A DNA stretch of 64,000 nucleotides from Sphingomonas sp. Leaf208 (GTDB taxonomy: Bacteria > Pseudomonadota > Alphaproteobacteria > Sphingomonadales > Sphingomonadaceae), in NCBI RefSeq assembly GCF_001421415.1, contig NZ_LMKH01000034.1, forward strand, positions 62,001-126,000. The letters are read 5' to 3'. Within the stretch, counting starts at the first letter, position 1, and the number at the start of each line of letters is the position of its first letter. The notes under the pieces were generated by a model. The model was not told where the DNA came from. It made no database searches and saw nothing but the letters and a program-made list of their open reading frames with translations. Position numbers and translations under genes: made by a program. Shown here in pieces: positions 1-8,929 of the stretch.

Positions 1-54
1 TTCGGCGAAACGCTAGACGTGCCGGGCACCGACGGCACGATCACGATCGACTGA
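1..54 (+). CDS. 3' end of an unidentified gene
   Basis: Only the last 17 codons and a TGA stop lie inside the window, in a frame open from base 1. The residues end in a Gly/Asp/Thr-rich stretch (GTDGTITID), which is not enough to recognise a family. The gene converges on hemA, with a short hairpin between the two stops. The call that this is coding rests on position and the open frame only. Confidence 0.4.
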   Translation, partial: FGETLDVPGTDGTITID

Positions 55-62
55 CCAGCGCT

Positions 63-81
63 GCCCCGCAGTGAGCGGGGC
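63..81. terminator. Short hairpin between convergent genes
   Basis: A perfect 7-bp stem GCCCCGC/GCGGGGC with a 5-base loop sits between the stop of the left-hand gene and the stop of hemA. It could act as a bidirectional terminator. There is no clear T-run on either strand, so the role is inferred from position. Confidence 0.4.
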
Positions 82-86
82 CTGCC

Positions 87-1361
87 TCAGGCCGCCTTGC
101 GCAAGTCCAGGCGGCTCCAGATCTCCACCAGCGCATCCGTCAGTTCGCGCATCATCGCTTCGGTATGCGCCGGCCCCGGCGTAAACCGCAGCCGCTCGGT
201 GCCGCGCGGCACGGTCGGATAGTTGATCGGCTGCACGTACACGCCGTATTCGGCAAGCAGCACGTCGCTGATCTTCTTCGCCTTGACCGGATCGCCGACC
301 ATCAGCGGCACGATATGCGTATCGCCGAGCATCACCGGCAGCCCGGCGTCCTTCAACATCGCCTTCAGCATCGCCGCGGACGCCTGTTGCCCCTCGCGCT
401 CGACGCTCGAGCTTTTCAGATGCCGCACGCTCGCAAGCACGCCAGCGACCAGTACCGGCGACAGCGACGTCGTGAAGATGAACCCCGGCGCATACGAGCG
501 GATCACGTCGACGATCGTACGATCGGCGGCGATATAGCCCCCCATAACGCCGAATGCCTTGCCCAGCGTCCCCTCGAGGATCGTGATCCGGTGCGCGACC
601 TCGTCCCGCTCCGAGATGCCGCCGCCGCGCGCGCCATACATCCCGACCGCATGGACTTCGTCGCAATAGGTCAGCGCGTTGTACCGGTCGGCGAGGTCGC
701 ACACCGCGGAGATCGGCGCGATGTCGCCCTCCATCGAATACACGCTCTCGAACGCAATCAGCTTTGGTGCAGCCGGATCTTCGGCCGCAAGGAGCTCTTC
801 GAGATGCGCGAGATCGTTATGCCGGAATACCCGCTTCTCGCAGCCTGAGTTGCGGATGCCAGCGATCATTGACGCGTGATTCAGCTCGTCGGAAAAGATG
901 ATGCAGCCCGGCAAGACCTTGGCCAAGGTCGCCAGCGTAGCCTCGTTCGAGACGTAACCGCTCGTGAACAGCAAAGCCGCTTCCTTGCCGTGCAGGTCGG
1001 CGAGTTCGCCTTCCAGGTCGACATGGTAATGCGTGTTGCCGCCGATGTTGCGCGTGCCACCCGAGCCCGCGCCGACGTCGTGCAGCGCCTCTTCCATCGC
1101 CGCGATCACCTTGGGGTGCTGGCCCATTGCGAGATAGTCGTTCGAGCACCAGACGGTGATCGGCTTCGGCCCGTTATGCCCGGCGAAACAACGCGCGTTC
1201 GGAAACGCGCCCTTGTTGCGGAGAATGTCGATGAACACGCGGTAGCGCCCTTCGGCGTGCAACCGGTCGATCGCCTGCGTGAAAACGCGCGAATAATCGA
1301 CCCGCGGACCCTTGATCGAATCCGTTGCCGGAATGCCGTCGCTAATCATGGCCTTGGGCAC
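87..1361 (-). CDS. hemA: 5-aminolevulinate synthase
   Basis: This PLP enzyme condenses glycine and succinyl-CoA to 5-aminolevulinate, the first step of heme synthesis by the C4 route used in alphaproteobacteria. Visible family marks are the N-terminal GRYRVFIDI block near residue 38, [10 protein letters not shown] near 157, [10 protein letters not shown] near 204, [10 protein letters not shown] near 234 and the PLP lysine in EGTLGKAFG (K268). The 424 residues are slightly longer than usual because translation is taken from a GTG with GAGG five bases upstream; an ATG four codons in is the alternative. It lies downstream of murI on the same strand with a 124-bp gap, enough for its own promoter. 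The pathway's last enzyme, hemH, is also in the window at 46612. Confidence 0.96.
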   Translation of the reverse strand: MPKAMISDGIPATDSIKGPRVDYSRVFTQAIDRLHAEGRYRVFIDILRNKGAFPNARCFAGHNGPKPITVWCSNDYLAMGQHPKVIAAMEEALHDVGAGSGGTRNIGGNTHYHVDLEGELADLHGKEAALLFTSGYVSNEATLATLAKVLPGCIIFSDELNHASMIAGIRNSGCEKRVFRHNDLAHLEELLAAEDPAAPKLIAFESVYSMEGDIAPISAVCDLADRYNALTYCDEVHAVGMYGARGGGISERDEVAHRITILEGTLGKAFGVMGGYIAADRTIVDVIRSYAPGFIFTTSLSPVLVAGVLASVRHLKSSSVEREGQQASAAMLKAMLKDAGLPVMLGDTHIVPLMVGDPVKAKKISDVLLAEYGVYVQPINYPTVPRGTERLRFTPGPAHTEAMMRELTDALVEIWSRLDLRKAA

Positions 1362-1485
1362 TACGCCTCGCTTTCACTCGTTTCCAGCGCAATACCGCTC
1401 TTACGGTGATCGCTTTCCTCATCCTGGCAGCACATTGCCACGATGCGGCTGCGACGCAAGGTGGCACATTGTCCCAGGTTAACGC

Positions 1486-2274
1486 TTAAAGCTGCTCGAT
1501 CCTGCCGAGCCCGTGCGCCGCCAACGCCGGTCCGAGCGCGCGCTCCTCGTCGCCCAACCGGGTGAAGACGGCAACGCCCTCCCCCGCTCCCGACCATGAT
1601 TCGCCCTGCATGAGATGCACGATCCGCCGCGCGATCCCCGGGCCACCGTCGACGAACCGCACACCGGGAGCAGCGGCCGCAAGCTCCGCTTCCACCAGTG
1701 GAAAATGCGTGCAGGCGTTGACGATCACGTCGATCGCGTCGCCGCCGGATTGCGAAAACAAGCCGTCTAGCACCGCTGCATAGCGTTCCGGCGCGACGAC
1801 TCGGCCGTGCAATTTCGCCTCGGCCATCTCGACCAGAGCCGCCGAGCCGTAGCGCAGCACCGTACAATCGCCCGCGAACTTCGCCGCCAGATCATCGACA
1901 TACGCCTGCCGCACCGTCGCCTCGGTCCCCAGCACGCCGATCGTCCGAGTCTTCGAACGCACCGCGGCGGGCTTGATCGCCGGCACCGTCCCGACCACCG
2001 GCAGGTCGAGCGCCGCGCGCACCACCGGCAGCGCGATCGTCGAGGCGGTGTTGCACGCGATCACGATCAACCGCGGCCGATACCGCTCCGCCAGCCGCCC
2101 CAGCAGCACAGGCACGCGGGCGGCGATCTCCGCCTCGCTCTTGGTCCCGTACGGAAACCCGGCCGAGTCGGCGGCATAGACGAACGGTGCATCGGGCAGC
2201 GCCGCGCGCGCCGGACCGACAATCGACAACCCGCCGACACCGGAATCGAAGAACAGGATGGGGCGCGTGTCCAT
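1486..2274 (-). CDS. murI: Glutamate racemase
   Basis: The protein interconverts L- and D-glutamate, supplying D-Glu for peptidoglycan in the cytoplasm. It has the family motifs in order: FDSGVGGLS near residue 9, ACNTAS with the first catalytic cysteine C74, and NACTHFPL with the second catalytic cysteine C188. The length, 262 aa, is normal. The ATG is preceded by AAGGA at six bases, which fixes the start. The gene reads toward hemA and is backed by a family-B repeat in the divergent gap with plsY. Confidence 0.96.
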   Translation of the reverse strand: MDTRPILFFDSGVGGLSIVGPARAALPDAPFVYAADSAGFPYGTKSEAEIAARVPVLLGRLAERYRPRLIVIACNTASTIALPVVRAALDLPVVGTVPAIKPAAVRSKTRTIGVLGTEATVRQAYVDDLAAKFAGDCTVLRYGSAALVEMAEAKLHGRVVAPERYAAVLDGLFSQSGGDAIDVIVNACTHFPLVEAELAAAAPGVRFVDGGPGIARRIVHLMQGESWSGAGEGVAVFTRLGDEERALGPALAAHGLGRIEQL

Positions 2275-2321
2275 GCGCGGTCCTTAGGACGAATTAACCG
2301 GGTTAAACCAGAGCAACAGAT

Positions 2322-2429
2322 CCCCCTCCCTGGAAGGGAGGGGTTAGGGGTGGGTCGGCTTCCGCATCCGCAAACCTCGCGACACGAGCCGACCTACCCA
2401 CCCCCAGCCCCTCCCTTCCAGGGAGGGGA
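2322..2429. repeat. Family B paired inverted repeat
   Basis: Two small palindromes of the type CCCTCCCTGGAAGGGAGGGG face each other across about 65 bases. Next to them, GGGGTGGGTCGGC on the left mirrors GCCGACCTACCCACCCC on the right. It fills most of the divergent gap between murI and plsY. The same sequence pair recurs at 23088-23197, and a single half is found at 56911-56932. Confidence 0.85.
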
Positions 2430-2524
2430 GCACGTCGGGCCCGCTTGGCGACCCCCGCTCAAACTCAGGCCATTTGCCGTCGGCGCCGTGTCGTTTATAA
2501 GCCCCTCCAGAACGGGGGACATAG

Positions 2525-3139
2525 TTGCAGACGGAAATTCTCTGGGTCGCGCCCACGCTATCGCTCGTGCTGAGCTATCTGCTCGGCTCGATCCCGTTCG
2601 GCGTCATCCTGACTCGGCTCGGCGGGGCGGGCGATCTCCGGACGATCGGCTCGGGCAACATCGGTGCGACCAACGTCCTGCGCACCGGGCGCAAGGGTCT
2701 CGCCGCCGCCACGCTACTGCTCGACATGGCCAAGGGTGCGGTCGCCGTGCTGCTGGTCGCACACCTGTTCCCCGGCAACGCACTGCTCGCGGCTGCCGGT
2801 GCGTTCATCGGCCATTGCTACCCCGTCTGGCTGAAGTTCAAGGGCGGCAAGGGCGTCGCAACCCTCATGGGCATCGTCGTCGCACTCCATTGGCCGCTCG
2901 GGCTGGTCTACGCGGTAGTCTGGCTCGGCCTGCTCGCGGGCCTGCGCATCTCCTCGGTCGCCGGCATGGCCGCAGCCCTCAGCGCGCCATTTGCCGCGGC
3001 CCTGTTCGGTCGCTTCGATCTCGTCCTGCTGCTGCTCGCACTCGCGCTTATTGTGCTGTGGAAGCACCGCGAAAACATCGACCGCCTGTTCTCCGGCACT
3101 GAGCCGCGCATCGGGTCCAACCGGCCAAAGAGTGGCTGA
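2525..3139 (+). CDS. plsY: Glycerol-3-phosphate acyltransferase PlsY
   Basis: This inner-membrane enzyme transfers an acyl group from acyl-phosphate to glycerol-3-phosphate, making lysophosphatidate. The 204 residues are very hydrophobic with about five membrane segments. They carry the PlsY signatures GSIPFG near residue 21, SGNIGATN near residue 43 and the glycine-rich KFKGGKGVAT near residue 104. Translation appears to start at TTG, with a GGGG-type ribosome site about eight bases upstream; no ATG fits. The C-terminal codons overlap the start of dprA by eight bases, so the two are co-transcribed and probably translationally coupled. Confidence 0.93.
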   Translation: MQTEILWVAPTLSLVLSYLLGSIPFGVILTRLGGAGDLRTIGSGNIGATNVLRTGRKGLAAATLLLDMAKGAVAVLLVAHLFPGNALLAAAGAFIGHCYPVWLKFKGGKGVATLMGIVVALHWPLGLVYAVVWLGLLAGLRISSVAGMAAALSAPFAAALFGRFDLVLLLLALALIVLWKHRENIDRLFSGTEPRIGSNRPKSG

Positions 3140-4223
3140 CCCGACGGTCTCAAGACTTCGGCTCATCCGCACGACCGGGATCGGACCGGTCACCTATCGC
3201 CAGCTCATCGCCCGCTTCGGCAGCGCCGACGCCGCGATCGAAGCACTCCCGATGCTCGCCCAACGCGGCGGCGGACGCGCGCCCAAGATCGCCGATGCCG
3301 CCCTAGCCGAGCGCGAAATGGCCGCCACCGCCAAGTTCGGCGCACGCTACCTCTTCCTCGACGACCCGGACTATCCCCGCCTGCTCGCCGAGATCGAGAC
3401 CGCCCCCCCGGCCCTGATCCTCCGCGGCGACATCGCGCACGCCAGCCGCCCCTGTATCGCGATGGTCGGTGCTCGCAACGCATCCGCCGCCGCCTGCCGC
3501 TTCGCCCGCCAGCTCGCGCTGCAACTCGCCGAAGAAGGCACCACGATCGTCTCCGGCCTCGCCCGCGGCATCGACACCGCCGCGCACATTGGCGCGCTCG
3601 GCGGAGGCTCCAGCGGGGCCACGATCGGCGTCATCGCCAGCGGCATCGACATCGCCTACCCGCCCGACAACACCGCCTTGCAGGCACGCATCGCCACCGA
3701 AGGCCTGCTGCTCGCCGAACAGCCCCCCGGCACCGAGCCCAAGGCGCGCAACTTCCCCTCGCGCAACCGCATCATTGCCGGCCTCGCGATCGGCACGGTA
3801 GTGGTCGAGGCTGTCCCCAAATCCGGCTCGCTCATCACCGCGCGCCTTGCCAACGAGTCCGGCCGCGAAGTCATGGCCGTCCCCGGCAGCCCGCTCGATC
3901 CGCGCGCGCAAGGCTGCAACCTGCTTATCCGCGAAGGCGCCACCTTGGTGCAATCCGCGGCCGACATCCTCGAACAGATCCGCCCGTTCGACCCGCGCTC
4001 GGTTCGCTCGCCGATCGATGCCTACGCCGCCTCGCTCCGGGAAGACGCGACCGATACCGAGCGCCGCAAGATCACCGACCTGCTCGGCCCCGTACCGGTG
4101 ACGATCGACGAACTCATCCGCCAGTCGCACCTAAGCCCGGCGGTCGTCCAGACCGTGCTGCTCGAACTCGAACTCGGCGGCCATCTGGAACGTCATGCGG
4201 GCGGCCGAGCCAGCCTGCGCTGA
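3132..4223 (+). CDS. dprA: DNA-processing protein DprA
   Basis: DprA binds incoming single-stranded DNA and loads RecA during natural transformation. The chosen GTG lies eight bases inside the end of plsY; upstream codons in this frame are merely a shadow of plsY. The 363-residue product has an N-terminal helical (SAM-like) part, then the Rossmann-type DprA/Smf core with GARNAS, VSGLARGIDTAAH, SRNRIIAGLA and SGSLITA. It ends in a C-terminal winged-helix (DML1-like) segment of about 60 residues. Linkage to plsY suggests housekeeping expression. Other competence genes are not visible here, so transformation cannot be claimed. Confidence 0.93.
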   Translation: MADPTVSRLRLIRTTGIGPVTYRQLIARFGSADAAIEALPMLAQRGGGRAPKIADAALAEREMAATAKFGARYLFLDDPDYPRLLAEIETAPPALILRGDIAHASRPCIAMVGARNASAAACRFARQLALQLAEEGTTIVSGLARGIDTAAHIGALGGGSSGATIGVIASGIDIAYPPDNTALQARIATEGLLLAEQPPGTEPKARNFPSRNRIIAGLAIGTVVVEAVPKSGSLITARLANESGREVMAVPGSPLDPRAQGCNLLIREGATLVQSAADILEQIRPFDPRSVRSPIDAYAASLREDATDTERRKITDLLGPVPVTIDELIRQSHLSPAVVQTVLLELELGGHLERHAGGRASLR

Positions 4224-4234
4224 TCGTCCTGGTT

Positions 4235-4471
4235 TCAGGACGCCGCGAAGGCCACGCTACCCTCAGCCTGCGATTTCGCCACCCAGGCCGCAGCCCAGTC
4301 CTTTGCCTCATGCGTCTTCGCGATAGCCGCAAGCAGCAGGTCCAGTTCGTGCTGGTGCGAGGCGATCAGATTGAGGACATGAGGCTCCGGATCCGACTGG
4401 CGAAGGATGACGATGTTTTTGGCAAGGAACGAACACTTCCATTTCGCTATCGCGAGGTCATGTCGGGTCAC
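4235..4471 (-). CDS. Small hypothetical protein
   Basis: A 78-residue reading frame of unknown family, probably cytoplasmic, with an alpha-helical, Ala/His/Glu-rich C-terminal half (HQHELDLLLAAIAKTHEAKD). Support for real coding is a GTG start preceded by GGGAGGA at a good distance, and a stop only 12 bases from the end of convergent dprA. I recognise no domain. It could be a lineage-specific stress or regulatory peptide, or a spurious frame. Confidence 0.5.
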   Translation of the reverse strand: MTRHDLAIAKWKCSFLAKNIVILRQSDPEPHVLNLIASHQHELDLLLAAIAKTHEAKDWAAAWVAKSQAEGSVAFAAS

Positions 4472-4908
4472 GCTCTATCCTCCCGGTCCAGTGCAGAACA
4501 TCGGTTCGCGCCTTCCAGCAACGATCCATCATAATTACGCCGAACTGCAAGTCCTTGGCGAAACGAGGTATCCGGTTGCGGTAGCCAGGAAGCTGGACGA
4601 AAATTGTGCGCGCGACCAGATATAGCGGGCGGTGAAAGGGATGACTGAGGACCGTCAATTGTAACGATCTCTGCGCCTGATCTGATCGGACGCAACGAAA
4701 GGGACTGGTCTACTGTCATCATACCGACACGGATATTGTGCCAGCAGCGCCGGCATAATCCGGGAAATACCCCGCCCCCAGGAACCCCTCTCGAAAAGCA
4801 GCGCCTGCGTCCTCATCTGCGTACTTCGCTCATACCCGCCCCGGGTTGACGGCACCGCCCCTTCGTCCCCACCCTCGTACGCGTACACGTAAGGACCCTG
4901 GTTTCCCC
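4472..4908. other. Gene-poor gap upstream of topA
   Basis: This 437-base stretch has somewhat lower GC than its neighbours. It holds several short frames on both strands, the longest under 90 codons, none with a recognisable family or strong ribosome site. It contains no member of the local repeat families. The right end must carry the topA promoter and 5' leader. A small RNA or leader structure is possible but nothing specific is visible. Confidence 0.6.
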
Positions 4909-7512
4909 ATGCAGCTTGTCATCGTCGAATCGCCTGCCAAGGCCAAAACCATCGAGAAGTATCTGGGCAGCGATTACCGCGTCCTGGCCAGCTACGGCCA
5001 TGTCCGCGACCTGCCGCCCAAGGACGGTTCGGTCGATCCCGACGACGCCTTCGCGATGACGTGGGAGAATTACGCGGACAAGTCGAAGCAGCTGAAGGCG
5101 ATCACCGATCTCGCCAAGCTCGCCGACCGCCTGATCCTCGCGACCGATCCGGATCGCGAGGGCGAGGCGATCTCGTGGCACGTTCGTGAGGTCCTGCGGG
5201 CGCGGAAGGCGCTGCCGAAAGAGGTCGAGCGCGTCACCTTCAACGCCATCACCAAGGCGACCGTCACTGAGGCAATGAAGAACCCGCGCGAGTTGGACGA
5301 CGACCTGATCGACGCGTACCGCGCCCGCCGCGCTCTGGATTACCTGGTCGGCTTCACGCTCTCGCCGGTGCTGTGGCGCAAGCTGCCCGGCGCCAAGTCC
5401 GCCGGTCGCGTCCAGTCGGTGTCGCTCCGGCTGATCGTCCAGCGCGAGCGCGAGATCGACGTCTTCAAGCCGCAGGAATACTGGTCGGTTACGGCCGAGA
5501 TGGAGCATGACGGCACCGCCTTCACGTCGCGCCTGACGCAGTTCGAGGGTAACAAGCTCGACCGCCTCTCGATCGGCAACGAAGGCGATGCCCTGCGCGC
5601 CAAGCAGGCGGTGCTCGACGGCAATTTCTCGGTCCAGTCGGTCGAGACCAAGCCCGCCACGCGCAACCCGCCGCCACCGTTCACGACCTCAACGTTGCAG
5701 CAGGAAGCTTCGCGCAAACTCGGTTTCTCGGCTGATCACACGATGCGGATCGCGCAGGGCCTCTATGAGGACGGCGCGATCACCTACATGCGTACCGACG
5801 GCGTGCAGATGGATTCGAGCGCGATCAGCGCCGCGCGTCTGGCCGTCGCGAACCGCTTCGACGCGAGCTATGTCCCCGACAAGCCACGCCAATATCAGTC
5901 GAAGGCGAAGAACGCACAGGAAGCGCACGAGGCGATCCGCCCGACCGATTTCGGCAAGGACAAGGCCGGCGGCGGCGATCATGCGCGCCTCTACGACCTG
6001 ATCTTCAAGCGCGCGCTCGCCAGCCAGATGGCGTCGGCGCGGATGGAGCGCACCACGGTCGAGATGGCCGACGGCACCGGCCGCAACATCCTGCGCGCCA
6101 CCGGCCAGGTCGTGCTCTTCCCCGGCTATCTCGCGCTATACGAGGAAGGGTCGGATGACTCGGCCGACGAGGACGCCCGCCGCCTGCCGCGGATGCGCGA
6201 AGGCGATGCGCCCGCGAAGAAGAAGGTCGACGCCGAGCAGCATTTCACCCAGCCGCCGCCGCGCTTTTCCGAAGCCTCGCTGGTCAAGCGGATGGAGGAG
6301 CTCGGCATCGGCCGCCCGTCCACCTACGCGTCGATCATCAAGACGCTGAAGGATCGCGCCTACGTCCGGATCGAGAAGAACCGCTTCTTCGCCGAGGAGA
6401 GCGGGCGCCTGGTGACGGCGTTCCTAGAGCGCTTCTTCGAGAAATACGTCGGCTACGACTACACCGCCGAACTGGAGGAAGAGCTCGACGACGTCTCCGG
6501 CGGCCGCGCGCAGTGGCAGTCGGTGCTCGACGCGTTCTGGCGCGATTTCAAGCCGCGCACCAACGAGGTGATGGAGCAGCAGCCGTCCGCGATCACCGCC
6601 GAACTCGACACCTTCCTCGCGCCGTACCTGTTCCCGGCCAAGGCTGACGGCGGCGATCCGCGTCTCTGCCCGAACTGCGGAGAGGGCCAGCTGGCGCTCC
6701 GCGGCGGCAAGTTTGGCGCGTTCATCGCGTGCTCGAACTACCCCGAGTGCAAATACACGCGCCGGTTCGCGCAGCCCGGCGGCGACGCCGAGGCGGACGC
6801 AGGCCCGTCGACGCTCGGGACGCATCCCGACACCGGCCAGCCGATCGAGCGCAAGTCGGGACGCTTTGGCCCGTATCTGCAGATCGGCGAAGGCGAAGAC
6901 CGCAAGATGGCGTCGATCCCGAAGGACATCGGCGAGCTTAATCTGGAATGGGCGGTCAAGCTGCTGTCGCTCCCGCGGACGGTCGGCAACCACCCCGAAA
7001 CCGGCGAACCGATCATCTCCACGATCGGCAAGTTCGGCCCGTATCTGAAGCATGCGGGCAAATACGCGCGGCTCCAAACAACGGCGGACGTGTTCGAGAC
7101 GGGCATGAACGCGGCCGTCGTGAAGCTGGCCGAAGCGGCAGCCGGCGGCGGACGCACCGCACGCGGGGCTCAGGCGCCGCTGAAGATCCTCGGTAACCAT
7201 CCGCGCACCGAAGCCGAGATCAAGCTGATGGAAGGCCGTTACGGGGCCTATGTCACCGACGGCACGACCAACGCCACACTGCCCAAGTCGATCGAGAAGG
7301 ACCAGCTGACGCTTGAGGAAGCCGCGTCCTTGATCGACGCACGCGCCGCCGCGGCGCCGGCAACGAAGAAGAAGAAAGCGCCCGCCAAGAAGCCGGCGGC
7401 AAAGAAGGCACCTGCGAAGGATGCGGCTGAGGCAAAAGCTCCAGCCAAGAAGGCTCCGGCCAAAAAGGCCCCCGCCAAGAAAGCCGCCCCAAAGAAGAAA
7501 GCGGAAGCCTAA
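4909..7512 (+). CDS. topA: DNA topoisomerase I
   Basis: Type IA topoisomerase that relaxes negative supercoils. I start it at MQLVIVESPAKAKTIEKYLG, the canonical N-terminus, and ignore 21 upstream codons. In the 867-residue product the TOPRIM part comes first; the catalytic tyrosine is Y293 in ITYMRTDG. One C4 zinc finger follows (C587, C590, C608, C614), then three topoisomerase C-terminal repeats of the form LGxHPxTGxPI..GRFGPY near residues 636, 692 and 761. The last ~48 residues are almost only Lys, Ala and Pro, a histone-H1-like tail likely to bind DNA nonspecifically. A paired inverted repeat lies directly after the stop. Confidence 0.97.
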   Translation: MQLVIVESPAKAKTIEKYLGSDYRVLASYGHVRDLPPKDGSVDPDDAFAMTWENYADKSKQLKAITDLAKLADRLILATDPDREGEAISWHVREVLRARKALPKEVERVTFNAITKATVTEAMKNPRELDDDLIDAYRARRALDYLVGFTLSPVLWRKLPGAKSAGRVQSVSLRLIVQREREIDVFKPQEYWSVTAEMEHDGTAFTSRLTQFEGNKLDRLSIGNEGDALRAKQAVLDGNFSVQSVETKPATRNPPPPFTTSTLQQEASRKLGFSADHTMRIAQGLYEDGAITYMRTDGVQMDSSAISAARLAVANRFDASYVPDKPRQYQSKAKNAQEAHEAIRPTDFGKDKAGGGDHARLYDLIFKRALASQMASARMERTTVEMADGTGRNILRATGQVVLFPGYLALYEEGSDDSADEDARRLPRMREGDAPAKKKVDAEQHFTQPPPRFSEASLVKRMEELGIGRPSTYASIIKTLKDRAYVRIEKNRFFAEESGRLVTAFLERFFEKYVGYDYTAELEEELDDVSGGRAQWQSVLDAFWRDFKPRTNEVMEQQPSAITAELDTFLAPYLFPAKADGGDPRLCPNCGEGQLALRGGKFGAFIACSNYPECKYTRRFAQPGGDAEADAGPSTLGTHPDTGQPIERKSGRFGPYLQIGEGEDRKMASIPKDIGELNLEWAVKLLSLPRTVGNHPETGEPIISTIGKFGPYLKHAGKYARLQTTADVFETGMNAAVVKLAEAAAGGGRTARGAQAPLKILGNHPRTEAEIKLMEGRYGAYVTDGTTNATLPKSIEKDQLTLEEAASLIDARAAAAPATKKKKAPAKKPAAKKAPAKDAAEAKAPAKKAPAKKAPAKKAAPKKKAEA

Positions 7513-7514
7513 TT

Positions 7515-7619
7515 CCCCTCCCGCTTGCGGGAGGGGCTAGGGGAGGGACCGAAATACCCCACGAACGCAACGTTCGCGGTGATTCCCTCCCCCAACCCCT
7601 CCCGCAAGCCGGAAGGGAG
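7515..7619. repeat. Family B-like paired inverted repeat
   Basis: Left element CCCCTCCCGCTTGCGGGAGGGG followed by CTAGGGGAGGG is mirrored by CCCTCCCCCAACCCCTCCCGCAAG on the right, with about 40 bases between. It starts two bases after the topA stop and lies between convergent genes, so it may double as a transcription terminator. The layout is as in the other B members, but the palindrome core differs. Confidence 0.75.
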
Positions 7620-7627
7620 CCCTAGGA

Positions 7628-7924
7628 TTAAGCCGCCCGGCGTTGCGTCAACTGCATCCAATCCCGCGCGGCGCGCTGCGCCACCGAAATCTCCCGCGCG
7701 GTCATATCCTCGGCGATTTCAGCCCGACATTCCTGCGCCGCGATGTTCCCCGACACCGCCGCCAAGTTGAACCACTTATGCGCCTCGATCAGGTCGAGGA
7801 CGACACCCGAAGTCCCCGTCGAATACACCATCCCCAGTTCGTAGCACGCCCGGTCGTCGCCGCGCGCGGCATCCGCCAGACGGCGTTCGATTCCGATATT
7901 CGCGTTCTTAAGACTGCTGCCCAT
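7628..7924 (-). CDS. Small Sel1-repeat-like protein
   Basis: A 98-residue protein whose centre (about residues 25-70) looks like a Sel1/TPR-like unit: ACYELGMVYSTG, a short insert, then EAHKWFNLAAVSGN and a further helix. Sel1 units are alpha-solenoid protein-binding repeats. A single unit in such a short cytoplasmic protein suggests an adaptor. The C-terminal helix is rich in Gln/Arg (AQRAARDWMQLTQRRAA). It is divergently placed from nothing obvious and stands between topA and panC as a separate transcript. The function is unknown. Confidence 0.75.
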   Translation of the reverse strand: MGSSLKNANIGIERRLADAARGDDRACYELGMVYSTGTSGVVLDLIEAHKWFNLAAVSGNIAAQECRAEIAEDMTAREISVAQRAARDWMQLTQRRAA

Positions 7925-8002
7925 GGTCTTGCCCCCAATGTTCTTGAAGGCATCCTGCGGTGATCCGGGCTTCCAAATGGTTAATGGGTTAACGTCTGCT
8001 TT

Positions 8003-8854
8003 TTACAACTCGCCCGGACGGTCGATCGCGATGTTATCGATCAGCCGCGTCGCGCCCATCCGCGCCGCCGCCAGCAACCGCCGCGGACGGTCCGCCGCAG
8101 GGTTCTCGGCCAGCGTCTCGGCATCCGCCAGCGCGACGTAATCGATCGTGAACCCCGCCCCGACCAAGGTCGTCCGCGCATCGTCGAGCACTGACTCGAC
8201 GTCCTCACCCTTCGCGATCGCCCGCGCGGCGACACCCAGTGCACGCGGCAGGGCCACCGCCTGCTTGCGCTGCTCGTCGTCGAGATAGATGTTGCGCGAG
8301 GACATCGCCAGGCCGTCGTCGTCGCGCTGCGTCGGCACCCCGACTATATCGATCGCGAAATCGAGATCGGCGACGAACCGCCGGACGACGGCGAGCTGCT
8401 GGTAATCCTTCTCGCCGAAATACGCCGCATCGGGCCCGACCTGGTTGAACAGTTTCGACACGACCGTCGCGACGCCATCGAAATGACCGGGCCGCGAGGC
8501 GCCGTCGAACCCGTCGCTGACCCCCGAGACGCGCACCGTCGTCGCGAACCCGTCGGGATACATCGTCTCGACCGACGGCAGCCAGAGCAGGTCGCACCCG
8601 GCTTCGTTCAGCATACGGATATCGGCCATCTCGCGCCGCGGATAGCGCGACAGGTCCTCGTTCGGCCCGAACTGCGTCGGGTTGACGAAGATCGACGCCA
8701 CCACCTTGGTCCCCGGCCGCTTCGCAGCCTCGATCAGCGCGACATGGCCCGCGTGGAGCGCGCCCATCGTCGGGACGAGCGCGACGCGCTGCCCCGCCGC
8801 ACGGAAGGCGGCGACGCTTTCGCGCAACGCATTAAGGTCCCGGACGGTGTCCAC
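8003..8854 (-). CDS. panC: Pantothenate synthetase
   Basis: The enzyme joins pantoate and beta-alanine with ATP to make pantothenate, the precursor of coenzyme A. The 283 residues are a normal length. Nucleotidyltransferase marks are PTMGALHAGH (HxGH-type site, residues 28-37), the FGEKDYQQL block and the MSSRNIYL motif. The gene is transcribed away from mipZ across a 75-bp divergent gap. No panB or panD is nearby, so it stands alone. Confidence 0.96.
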   Translation of the reverse strand: MDTVRDLNALRESVAAFRAAGQRVALVPTMGALHAGHVALIEAAKRPGTKVVASIFVNPTQFGPNEDLSRYPRREMADIRMLNEAGCDLLWLPSVETMYPDGFATTVRVSGVSDGFDGASRPGHFDGVATVVSKLFNQVGPDAAYFGEKDYQQLAVVRRFVADLDFAIDIVGVPTQRDDDGLAMSSRNIYLDDEQRKQAVALPRALGVAARAIAKGEDVESVLDDARTTLVGAGFTIDYVALADAETLAENPAADRPRRLLAAARMGATRLIDNIAIDRPGEL

Positions 8855-8929
8855 GTGAAACTCCTACTCGATAAGTGCGGTCGCGGCTTCTATGAAGGGT
8901 GACTGTTACGATCAATAAGGAAACGCGCG

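Noticed and set aside
1807..3102. 431-codon plus-strand frame across murI and plsY
   Set aside because: It is Arg/Pro/His-rich, lies antisense to murI and out of frame with plsY, and runs through a repeat; typical of a high-GC shadow frame.
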